Assembly: GCA_023436805.1 (NCBI GenBank)
Contig: JAEZHT010000087.1
Coordinates: forward strand, 1-14,008
Direction: 5' to 3'
Source of the DNA: Bacillota bacterium
GTDB taxonomy: Bacteria; Bacillota_I; Bacilli_A; Acholeplasmatales; UBA5453
DNA: 14,008 bases
Shown here: positions 1-5,842 of the stretch, piece by piece
How the letters are laid out: every line of letters starts with the position of its first letter
Position numbering within the stretch: the stretch's first letter is position 1
Made by a program: the position numbers and the translations under genes
The notes under the pieces: model-generated
The model's input: only the letters and a program-made list of their open reading frames with translations
What the model was told of the DNA's origin: nothing
The model's database searches: none

Positions 1-118
1 ATCGAAGACCATCATCAAACGTTATCGTGATTTAATGGACCTGGATTTGATTTCGAAAAAAACCACCTATTTTAATAACCTTTATTACAATAAGGCGATT
101 TTGAAATTGTTCGAATGA
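1..118 (+). CDS. 3' end of an unidentified gene (possible winged-helix C-terminus)
   Basis: The reading frame is open from base 2 and ends at TGA (116-118), giving the last 38 residues of a protein that starts outside the window. The tail contains TIIKRYRDLMDLDLI followed by NNLYYNKAILKLFE. This resembles the last helix and wing of a winged-helix domain, such as the one closing many Fic-family proteins (a T..r....L....I then N.LYyn..iL.l pattern), but the fragment is too short to assign. Its stop overlaps the rsmD start (ATGA), so the two are probably co-transcribed and translationally coupled. Use of TGA as a stop is informative about the genetic code. The open frame to the edge and the coupling are seen directly; family membership is a guess. 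Confidence 0.6.
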   Translation, partial: SKTIIKRYRDLMDLDLISKKTTYFNNLYYNKAILKLFE

Positions 119-651
119 AACAGGTCAAATTAAAAATCATTGCTGGATCACTGAAGGGTAAGACCCTCATCAGTCTGAGTGATGACACAAAAGAAACGGC
201 CTCGCTCGTGAGAGGGGCAGTGTTCAACATGTTATTTCAAATGGATGGTAACGTGCTCGATTTATTTGCAGGTTCTGGCGCTTATGGGTTTGAAGCCTAT
301 TCACGTGGCGCAACTAAAATATATTTAAATGACCATCACCCATTGGCACTTAAGTCGTTAAAAACAAACGAAGCCAATTTAAAAACTGGCGCAATCATCA
401 CAGCATTCGATTACATGGATGCGATCCGTTATTATGAAAGACATCAAATCAAATTTGACTATATTTTCTTAGACCCACCCTATGCCTTAGACATTAAGCC
501 CATTTTAAATGGTGTCGCACCTTTATTGAATAAAGAAGGCAAAATCATCATTGAAATCGAATCATCGAATCCATGTCCAGTGATCGAAGGCATCACCCTC
601 AGTAAAGACCGTGTTCACGGGATTAAAAGGATTGGGATATATGAAAAATAA
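115..651 (+). CDS. rsmD: 16S rRNA (guanine(966)-N(2))-methyltransferase RsmD
   Basis: 178 residues, a normal length for RsmD, which uses S-adenosylmethionine to methylate N2 of G966 in 16S rRNA during 30S assembly. The N-terminus has the typical KIIAGSLKGKTL strand and VRGAVFNML helix (residues 32-40). The SAM-binding motif is VLDLFAGSGAYGFEAYSRGA (47-66) and the catalytic motif is DPPY (120-123). The ATG at 115 overlaps the stop of the preceding gene by ATGA, so translation is probably coupled; no separate promoter is needed. A hairpin at 686-701 terminates it. In many Firmicutes rsmD is followed by coaD, which is not the case here. Confidence 0.93.
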   Translation: MKQVKLKIIAGSLKGKTLISLSDDTKETASLVRGAVFNMLFQMDGNVLDLFAGSGAYGFEAYSRGATKIYLNDHHPLALKSLKTNEANLKTGAIITAFDYMDAIRYYERHQIKFDYIFLDPPYALDIKPILNGVAPLLNKEGKIIIEIESSNPCPVIEGITLSKDRVHGIKRIGIYEK

Positions 652-676
652 CCACCCAATAAGATGGTTTTAAACG

Positions 677-710
677 AAAAAAAATGCACTCTCGCGAGTG
701 CGTTTTCTTT
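677..710. terminator. Bidirectional intrinsic terminator between rsmD and the ferredoxin gene
   Basis: A perfect 6-bp stem GCACTC (686-691) / GAGTGC (696-701) closes a TCGC loop. It is flanked by an A run (677-684) and a T-rich stretch (703-713), so it forms an A/T-extended hairpin with a U tract on either strand. It serves the convergent rsmD and ferredoxin genes. Confidence 0.85.
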
Positions 711-711
711 T

Positions 712-879
712 TTAGCGTTCTGAAATTGCTCCTACTGGGCATACTTCTTGGCAAGCCCCACAGTCGATACATACGGATTCATCAATCACGTAAATGTCGC
801 CTTCTGAAATGCAGTCTACCGGGCATACAGATTGGCAGCTACCGCATGCGATACAGCTGTCGTCTATCCATCTTGGCAT
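712..879 (-). CDS. 2[4Fe-4S] ferredoxin, 55 aa
   Basis: A short gene for a bacterial (clostridial-type) ferredoxin, a soluble low-potential electron carrier. It carries two classical cluster motifs: C9-I-A-C12-G-S-C15-Q-S-V-C19-P and C37-I-D-C40-G-A-C43-Q-E-V-C47-P. The halves are internally repeated as expected, and there is one extra cysteine (C23). The usual length of the family is 55-60 residues, so the protein is complete. The ATG (877-879) lies 8 bases after a strong AAGGAG (888-893 on the plus strand). The gene is monocistronic, transcribed toward rsmD, and ends in the shared terminator. Its redox partner is not in the window; pyruvate:ferredoxin oxidoreductase or a hydrogenase-type enzyme would be candidates by general knowledge only. 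Confidence 0.93.
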   Translation of the reverse strand: MPRWIDDSCIACGSCQSVCPVDCISEGDIYVIDESVCIDCGACQEVCPVGAISER

Positions 880-905
880 AATCATCACTCCTTATACTTT
901 ATTTT

Positions 906-911
906 ATTATA
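906..911 (-). promoter_or_regulatory. Probable -10 of the ferredoxin gene
   Basis: A perfect TATAAT on the minus strand (906-911) would start transcription near 899, leaving about 20 bases before the ATG with the AAGGAG inside. No good -35 lies at 16-18 bases. A TTGACA (912-917) is adjacent to it and cannot pair with any -10 that leaves the ribosome binding site in the transcript. Confidence 0.4.
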
Positions 912-959
912 TGTCAAGCAAAATGTAAACCCAGAATTTATGTGAATTCGCGTTTTGAC

Positions 960-988
960 TTGATTTTAGTGGGATGATTTAGTATGAT
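960..988 (+). promoter_or_regulatory. Sigma-70/SigA-type promoter of the UPF0154 gene
   Basis: TTGATT (960-965) and TATGAT (983-988) are separated by exactly 17 bases, and AAGGAG (1002-1007) follows before the ATG at 1018. The predicted transcript starts near 995. Confidence 0.7.
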
Positions 989-1017
989 ATTATTGTTATT
1001 GAAGGAGTGATTTTTTT

Positions 1018-1239
1018 ATGGGATTAGAGTGGCTATGGTATTTATTGACTGGACTTGGAAGTCTATTGGTTGGTGGCGCAGCAGGTTTCTTCATTGCGAG
1101 AGCTTGGTTTAAAAACTACCTAAAGAAAAACCCACCTGTCAACGAACGTATGATTCGCGAAATGATGCGTCAAATGGGCAGAACCCCTTCTGAAAAGCAA
1201 GTTCGCCAAGTAATGAACTCAATGAATCAAGTTAAATAA
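1018..1239 (+). CDS. UPF0154 family membrane protein (YneF-like)
   Basis: 73 residues. One N-terminal membrane span (about residues 5-27, rich in G, L and A) is followed by the diagnostic cytoplasmic part of UPF0154: KNPPVNERMIREMMRQMG, then RTPSEKQVRQVMNSM. The family is widespread in Firmicutes and Mollicutes; its function is not established. The length is typical. The start is fixed by AAGGAG (1002-1007), although the spacing of 10 bases is on the long side. The gene is monocistronic, with its own promoter upstream and a hairpin directly after the stop. Confidence 0.92.
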   Translation: MGLEWLWYLLTGLGSLLVGGAAGFFIARAWFKNYLKKNPPVNERMIREMMRQMGRTPSEKQVRQVMNSMNQVK

Positions 1240-1240
1240 T

Positions 1241-1267
1241 AGGTGAGCAATCACCTTTTTATTTTTT
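1241..1267 (+). terminator. Intrinsic terminator after the UPF0154 gene
   Basis: AGGTGA (1241-1246) and TCACCT (1251-1256) form a 6-bp stem around a GCAA tetraloop (GNRA type). A T-rich tail runs from 1257 to 1268. It begins two bases after the stop codon. Confidence 0.88.
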
Positions 1268-1269
1268 TA

Positions 1270-1278
1270 TGGTAGAAT
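1270..1278 (+). promoter_or_regulatory. Extended -10 promoter of the eight-span membrane protein
   Basis: TGGTAGAAT combines the TGn extension with a TAGAAT -10, and there is no obvious -35. Initiation would be near 1285, giving a leader of only about 12 bases that begins at the GAGG ribosome binding site (1285-1288). Three other genes in the window share the TGGTAnAAT form. Confidence 0.45.
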
Positions 1279-1296
1279 AGTCATGAGGTTAAGCCT

Positions 1297-2178
1297 ATGA
1301 AAACTTTTTTAAGATTATTAATCGCCTTATCTATACTTTCATACATGAACGTTTTGTTCTTAAATTACCAAATCCATACCGATGGCTTAGATTCCATCCA
1401 TCCGTTTTGGATTTTTACGATGATTGTCCCTGTGATTTTGACCTTATTTGGATTTTCTGAATCATTTAAAGATTTAAAAAGGTATACACTGATCGATTTT
1501 TTATTGAAGGTATCCATCATTTTCGTGGTACTCCGTGCCAGTGGGTTAGAAACCCAAGGGTACATCTTATTCAACTTGATTACCATCCCACTGTTTGTCG
1601 CTGACATTTTAGTCGAATGGTTTATGTATCAAGACTATGAAAAATTATTGGAAGAAACCAAAGAACCAGAGTCATCATACATAAAATTAATTGAAGAAAC
1701 TCAAAAACACCCAGAAAAGAGTGCCCAAATTCAAGATAAATACTTAAAAGCCATCCATTATTCGAGAACCTTGGTTCAGTTATTGATCGCAGGTGTCATT
1801 GAAATGTTTGGTGTCATTTCCGTATTGGCCATTTTAAAATACCACCACTTGGTGGCGGGTATTTTGTTGGGTATGGCAGCAATCACCGCGTTATTGATTT
1901 CAGCATTCACCTTTCGTCATGTATTCAGCTTACATTATAAATTGAAACCACACATTCAAAAGAGACGCTTTATTTGGAACTTTGTTTCAGTTGGAATCTT
2001 GATTGTTTCGATTGGTCTATTGACCGCATTCATCGATGTATTTGAGTTATCGCTCGATTATTATTTGATATTACCATTGCTTTATGTGTTTGCGATGCCA
2101 ATCGTCATATCCAATAATCATTTTGCAACGATTTGGTTGGATGAAACCAAAGCCATCATCGAAGCAGACCATGAGTAA
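1297..2178 (+). CDS. Polytopic membrane protein of unknown function
   Basis: 293 residues that I do not recognise. Hydrophobic segments at about 5-23, 36-53, 64-79, 88-109, 157-180, 185-206, 226-247 and 255-273 suggest eight spans in two groups of four. A charged, helical, E/K-rich loop (about 110-155) separates the halves. The arrangement of four spans, loop and four spans could reflect an internal duplication, but I see no clear sequence repeat. There is no transporter signature, nucleotide-binding motif or catalytic motif. The ATG at 1297 follows GAGG (1285-1288) at 8 bases. The gene stands alone between two terminators. Confidence 0.8.
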   Translation: MKTFLRLLIALSILSYMNVLFLNYQIHTDGLDSIHPFWIFTMIVPVILTLFGFSESFKDLKRYTLIDFLLKVSIIFVVLRASGLETQGYILFNLITIPLFVADILVEWFMYQDYEKLLEETKEPESSYIKLIEETQKHPEKSAQIQDKYLKAIHYSRTLVQLLIAGVIEMFGVISVLAILKYHHLVAGILLGMAAITALLISAFTFRHVFSLHYKLKPHIQKRRFIWNFVSVGILIVSIGLLTAFIDVFELSLDYYLILPLLYVFAMPIVISNNHFATIWLDETKAIIEADHE

Positions 2179-2184
2179 AAAATG

Positions 2185-2208
2185 AAAAGTCCTACTCGGA
2201 CTTTTTTT
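2185..2208. terminator. Bidirectional terminator with a stop codon in its loop
   Basis: AAAAGTCC (2185-2192) pairs with GGACTTTT (2198-2205) around TACTC, with a T tract on both strands. The minus-strand TAG stop of the ATPase gene (2192-2194) lies at the top of the stem and in the loop. The element closes both convergent genes. Confidence 0.88.
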
Positions 2209-2995
2209 CGTATAGATGCCTGAAAAACTGCTCTTTGTGGTTGAGAAAATGTTTGAGTAACTTGACCGATTCGAGGTCATCATAAGCCACGCTACGGACA
2301 CCATCTGAACTGATTTCAATGATGGTCGCATCTGGAATAGACATCAATATGGGTGAATGTGTCGCGATGATGAACTGATTCCCGCGCGCAACAGCGTCAT
2401 CCAAGATGGATAACATCGTGATTTGATTTTGAATCGAAAGTGGGGTTTCGGGTTCATCGAGCAAATAGAGTTCATTGGTTCTTAATCGAGATTTGAAGAA
2501 ATCCAAATAAGCTTCACCGTGGGAAGAAGACAACAAATCTTTTTGATACATTTGATCGATATCATTGATTGTACGCATATGTGGCATCCGCGCCAAAGAT
2601 TTAGAAAAATCCGATTTATGGGCGTAGGCTGTTTCGATCTCATCTAAAGCTTGGTAAGCTTCTTGGCGATTTTGTTCAAGACTTTGAATATACGTTGTGA
2701 AATCTTCAGCACTGAAGTAGAAACCTTTGGGTTTCGTTCGTACATATTGAATATTGGGTAAATGTAGAGAAGACTTGAGTGTCTTTTGAGTTTTCTTTGA
2801 CGACTCATTCGCATCAATCCGATATAATTTGAGGACATCGTTCAATAATTTGAGCAAAGAGGACTTCCCGGCACCATTTTCACCCACCAAAATCGTGATT
2901 GGTGAAGTTAATATCAATGTATGTCCAAAAAAAGGTAAATCATAGGGATATCCAATTTCATCGGATTTCATAAATTCAATCGATTTTACCAACAT
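2192..2995 (-). CDS. COG3910-type predicted ATPase (ABC/SMC-like, AAA family)
   Basis: 267 residues from the ATG at 2995. A single soluble ABC-like nucleotide-binding domain carries Walker A GENGAGKS (residues 38-45), a signature-like SSSHGEAYL (156-164), Walker B ELYLLDEPET (175-184) and the switch region FIIATHSPILM (208-218) with its histidine. A SPITILVGENG strand precedes Walker A, and the C-terminus has the KHFLNHKEQFFRHL helix seen in this family. There are no membrane spans. The role of the family is unknown; relatives occur as orphan ATPases. A GTG at 3013 would add six residues but lacks a ribosome binding site, whereas the ATG at 2995 has AGGAAG (3003-3008) at 7 bases. No partner gene such as a TOPRIM nuclease or permease is adjacent. 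Confidence 0.85.
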   Translation of the reverse strand: MLVKSIEFMKSDEIGYPYDLPFFGHTLILTSPITILVGENGAGKSSLLKLLNDVLKLYRIDANESSKKTQKTLKSSLHLPNIQYVRTKPKGFYFSAEDFTTYIQSLEQNRQEAYQALDEIETAYAHKSDFSKSLARMPHMRTINDIDQMYQKDLLSSSHGEAYLDFFKSRLRTNELYLLDEPETPLSIQNQITMLSILDDAVARGNQFIIATHSPILMSIPDATIIEISSDGVRSVAYDDLESVKLLKHFLNHKEQFFRHLYEKKSE

Positions 2996-3014
2996 AGAAT
3001 CACTTCCTAACACA

Positions 3015-3023
3015 AGGATAACA
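3015..3023 (-). promoter_or_regulatory. Possible extended -10 promoter of the ATPase gene
   Basis: On the minus strand TGTTATCCT (a TGn extension plus a TATCCT -10) lies just downstream of the plsY terminator. Initiation near 3008 would give a leader of about 13 bases starting at the AGGAAG, like other short leaders in this window. There is no clear -35. Confidence 0.35.
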
Positions 3024-3033
3024 TGATTTTATG

Positions 3034-3064
3034 AAAATAAAAACCCTTCATGGCAGAAGGGTTT
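3034..3064 (-). terminator. Intrinsic terminator of plsY
   Basis: AAACCCTTC (3041-3049) and GAAGGGTTT (3056-3064) form a perfect 9-bp stem with a 6-base loop. On the minus strand a TTTATTTT tract follows. It starts 5 bases after the plsY stop. Confidence 0.88.
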
Positions 3065-3069
3065 ACGGT

Positions 3070-3741
3070 TTAAGCTTTTTTCTTAGTAAAAGACATCTTA
3101 TTTTCAGTGCCTTTTAATAAACGCTTGTAGTTTTCACGGTGGCGGTAGAAAATGAATAGAATCATCAATGAGTAGACAATGAGTACGAACAATTGTTCTA
3201 GCATGATGTCTCTGATCCAAAATTCAGTGAGTGCCGCAATGAATACGGTTAGCGCGGCGAAGGTTGACCCTAAGGAGGCATACTTCGTTAAAATGACTGT
3301 GATGATGTAAGTCAAGATACATAAGATCCCTGCAATCGGTGTTAAGGTTAACACGATGCCTGCAGATGACGCCACTGCTTTACCACCTTTGAAGTGGTTG
3401 AATAGTGGGAATGTATGGCCTAAGACAGCGACCACACCAAAGACAATTTCATAGTCGTAAGGTTGATCTAATATAACCACGTTGGTTGTGAGTTCGATTG
3501 TGGATTTCAAGATTCTAACGACGATGATTGGGAGCGCACCTTTGAGTGCATCTAGTGCAAAAGTCAATATGCCAAGCTTGAGTCCCATCACTCTGAGGGC
3601 GTTAGAAGCCCCAATATTTTTTGAACCATGTTCTCTTAAATCAATTTTTAAGAAAACTTTGCCAATCCATAGTCCATTCGGTATTGAACCAATCAGATAA
3701 GCGAATAAAATTAAACCGATTTGTAATGCGATAATGCCCAT
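3070..3741 (-). CDS. plsY: Acyl phosphate:glycerol-3-phosphate acyltransferase PlsY
   Basis: 223 residues, a multi-span membrane enzyme that transfers an acyl group from acyl phosphate to sn-glycerol-3-phosphate, the first step of phosphatidic acid synthesis. The conserved motifs are present in order: AYLIGSIPNGLWIGK (14-28), HGSKNIGASNALRVMG (38-53), DALKG (64-68), GHTFPLFNHFKGGKAVAS (108-125), TKYASLGS (152-159) and the C-terminal HRENYKRLLKGTENK (201-215). Five or six membrane spans fit the family. The start is MGII at 3741, with GAGGTG (3747-3752) at 5 bases; an in-frame ATG further upstream (3804) lies beyond the promoter -10 and is excluded. It is divergent from parE, the partner seen next to plsY in many Gram-positive genomes. 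Confidence 0.95.
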   Translation of the reverse strand: MGIIALQIGLILFAYLIGSIPNGLWIGKVFLKIDLREHGSKNIGASNALRVMGLKLGILTFALDALKGALPIIVVRILKSTIELTTNVVILDQPYDYEIVFGVVAVLGHTFPLFNHFKGGKAVASSAGIVLTLTPIAGILCILTYIITVILTKYASLGSTFAALTVFIAALTEFWIRDIMLEQLFVLIVYSLMILFIFYRHRENYKRLLKGTENKMSFTKKKA

Positions 3742-3763
3742 CTTTTCACCTCGTAATGACAAT

Positions 3764-3790
3764 ATTATATCATATATTTTGAAATTCCAA
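3764..3790 (-). promoter_or_regulatory. plsY promoter, extended -10
   Basis: On the minus strand TGATATAAT gives a TGn extension and a perfect -10 (3764-3769). A weak TTGGAA -35 (3785-3790) sits at 15 bases. Initiation near 3757 gives a leader of about 16 bases. Confidence 0.65.
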
Positions 3791-3829
3791 TTAAAATAGC
3801 GCATTTATCCAAAATGACTATATTTTTTA

Positions 3830-3859
3830 TTGTGAAAACGGTTTAAAATTTGGTATAAT
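3830..3859 (+). promoter_or_regulatory. Promoter of the parE-parC operon
   Basis: TTGTGA (3830-3835), an 18-base spacer and TATAAT (3854-3859), extended as TGGTATAAT (3851-3859). Initiation near 3866 gives a leader of about 18 bases with AAGGA (3871-3875). The position of the -10 decides the parE start, because the upstream ATG at 3860 would not be in the transcript. It is arranged back to back with the plsY promoter within about 140 bases. Confidence 0.75.
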
Positions 3860-3883
3860 ATGACTAAAGTAAGGACTGATTTA

Positions 3884-5842
3884 ATGGAAGAATTGAAGAA
3901 GACATATTCTGAGGATTCGATCCAGATATTAGAAGGACTAGAAGCGGTCAGAAAACGTCCTGGGATGTACATCGGGTCAACCGATACCAGGGGTCTGCAC
4001 CATTTGGTTTGGGAAATCGTCGACAATGCGATCGACGAAGCCCTATCTGGTTATGGGTCTGAAATCAATGTCATAATTAAAAATGATAATAGTATCGTGA
4101 TCAATGATTTTGGTCGCGGTTTGCCATACAAGCTACATAAGTCAGGCAGACCAACGACAGAAATCATTTTTACTGTTTTACACGCAGGCGGTAAGTTTGG
4201 TTCTGAGGGTGGCTATAAAGTTTCTGGGGGGTTGCATGGGGTTGGTGCCTCGGTTGTCAATGCTTTATCGACATTCCTTGAAGTCACGATTTACCGTGAT
4301 GGACTCATCATGCAACAACGTTTCTCTGAGGGTGGCAAAGTCATTTCCCCATTGGAAGAAATTGGTAAAACACGTAGAACCGGCACATCGGTTTGGTTCA
4401 AACCGGATCCAAAGATTTTTTCAACCACACTATACAGCTATGATACCATTAAAGATCGACTCCGTGAGAGTGCTTTTTTAATCCGCAATCTCAAAATTAC
4501 TTTAAATGACGAACGTACCAATCAAAGCGACGTATTCCAATATGAACGTGGTATTTCTGAATACGTTGAATATCTCAATAAAGGCAAACAAGAATTCCAC
4601 CCAGTCAAGGATTTGATGGGTGTGTATACTGTGAATAAAAACAATGCCATCGAAGTTGAAACGGCATTCCAATTCACCAACCAATACAGTGAGACCATCA
4701 TTTCATTTGTCAATAACGTCCGTACCCGTGATGGTGGTACCCATGAAACTGGATTTAAGAGCGCATCGACCCGTGCCATCAACGATTATGCAAGAAAATA
4801 CGGTTTATTGAAAGAAAAAGACCAAAACCTCGATGGCGTAGACATCCGTGAAGGGATGACAGCAGTCATCTCCGTACGTATCCCAGAGGCATTCCTTGAA
4901 TTTGAAGGACAAACCAAATCCAAGTTGGGTTCACCAGAAGCCAGAAATGCGATGGAATCCATCATTTATGACAAATTAACCTATTACCTAGAAGAAAACA
5001 TGGACTTTTCTTATGGTTTAATCAAACGTGCGTTTGACGCATTTAAAGCCCGTGAAGCTGCACGTAAAGCCAGAGATGAAGCCAGAAGTGATAAGAAGAA
5101 AAATAAAAAAGAAGTCTCGTTATCCGGGAAATTAACCCCTGCTCAAGGCAAAGACAAAACCAAAAATGAACTGTTCTTGGTCGAAGGTGATTCCGCGGGT
5201 GGGTCAGCAAAACAAGGCCGTGACCGACGTTTCCAAGCGATTTTACCATTGCGTGGTAAAGTCATCAACACCGAAAAAGCCAATGTGGATGCGATCTTAA
5301 AAAATGAAGAAATCAACACCATCATCCACACCATTGGTGCCGATTTTGGTGCGGATTTTGACATCAACAAGTGTAACTACAACAAAGTCATCATCATGAC
5401 CGATGCCGACACCGATGGTGCCCACATCCAAGTTTTGTTGATCACTTTCTTCTTTAGATATATGAAACCATTGGTGGAAGCTGGCAAATTATACATTGCA
5501 TTACCACCACTATATAAAGTCACTCAGAAAAAAGGTGGCAAACTCATCTCCAACTATGCTTGGAATGACAGCGAATTAAAGCGTTTGACCCAAAGTGGGA
5601 ACACAACCATCCAACGCTACAAAGGGTTGGGGGAAATGAACTTTGATCAATTGTGGGAAACCACCATGGACCCTAAAACCAGAACCCTCATTCAAGTCCG
5701 CTTAGAAGATGAAGGCGAAGCTGAAAAGCGTGTATCCATCCTGATGGGTGACCAAGTCGGTCCAAGACGTGAATGGATTGAACACAACGTCGAATTCATC
5801 GATGACGACGACTATCAAATCAAGGAGGCAGATTATGAGTAA
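3884..5842 (+). CDS. parE: DNA topoisomerase IV subunit B (ParE)
   Basis: 652 residues; the ATPase subunit of the A2B2 enzyme that decatenates replicated chromosomes. The GHKL ATPase has EIVDNAIDEALSG (catalytic E44, Mg-binding N48), NDFGRG (74-79; D75 contacts adenine) and GGLHGVGASVVNALS (115-129). The transducer follows, with K345 in the QTK loop. TOPRIM has EGDSAGGSAKQGRDRRFQAI (434-453) and TDADTDGAHI (506-515), and the tail motif is QRYKGLGEMN (577-586). The GLHHLVWEIVDNAIDEALSG block and the adjacent parC favour ParE over GyrB. The ATG at 3884 was chosen because an in-frame ATG at 3860 abuts the -10 hexamer; AAGGA (3871-3875) precedes 3884 by 8 bases. The gene ends inside the parC start (8-base overlap). 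Confidence 0.95.
   Translation: MEELKKTYSEDSIQILEGLEAVRKRPGMYIGSTDTRGLHHLVWEIVDNAIDEALSGYGSEINVIIKNDNSIVINDFGRGLPYKLHKSGRPTTEIIFTVLHAGGKFGSEGGYKVSGGLHGVGASVVNALSTFLEVTIYRDGLIMQQRFSEGGKVISPLEEIGKTRRTGTSVWFKPDPKIFSTTLYSYDTIKDRLRESAFLIRNLKITLNDERTNQSDVFQYERGISEYVEYLNKGKQEFHPVKDLMGVYTVNKNNAIEVETAFQFTNQYSETIISFVNNVRTRDGGTHETGFKSASTRAINDYARKYGLLKEKDQNLDGVDIREGMTAVISVRIPEAFLEFEGQTKSKLGSPEARNAMESIIYDKLTYYLEENMDFSYGLIKRAFDAFKAREAARKARDEARSDKKKNKKEVSLSGKLTPAQGKDKTKNELFLVEGDSAGGSAKQGRDRRFQAILPLRGKVINTEKANVDAILKNEEINTIIHTIGADFGADFDINKCNYNKVIIMTDADTDGAHIQVLLITFFFRYMKPLVEAGKLYIALPPLYKVTQKKGGKLISNYAWNDSELKRLTQSGNTTIQRYKGLGEMNFDQLWETTMDPKTRTLIQVRLEDEGEAEKRVSILMGDQVGPRREWIEHNVEFIDDDDYQIKEADYE

Noticed and set aside
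684..881. A 65-codon plus-strand frame opposite the ferredoxin gene
   Set aside because: It is a shadow of the cysteine-rich minus-strand gene, starts inside a terminator and has no ribosome binding site.
912..917. TTGACA near the ferredoxin gene as a -35 element
   Set aside because: The only -10 candidate at a workable distance overlaps the ribosome binding site, so the resulting transcript would lack it.
2993..3013. GTG at 3013 as start of the ATPase gene
   Set aside because: There is no ribosome binding site upstream. AGGAAG lies between it and the ATG at 2995 and serves the latter.
3742..3804. Longer plsY beginning at 3804
   Set aside because: The extra 21 codons run through the plsY -10 element and do not resemble PlsY. 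MGII at 3741 has GAGGTG.
3860..3883. Longer parE beginning at the ATG at 3860
   Set aside because: The ATG directly abuts the TATAAT hexamer (3854-3859), so it would not be in the transcript. The next in-frame ATG has a ribosome binding site.
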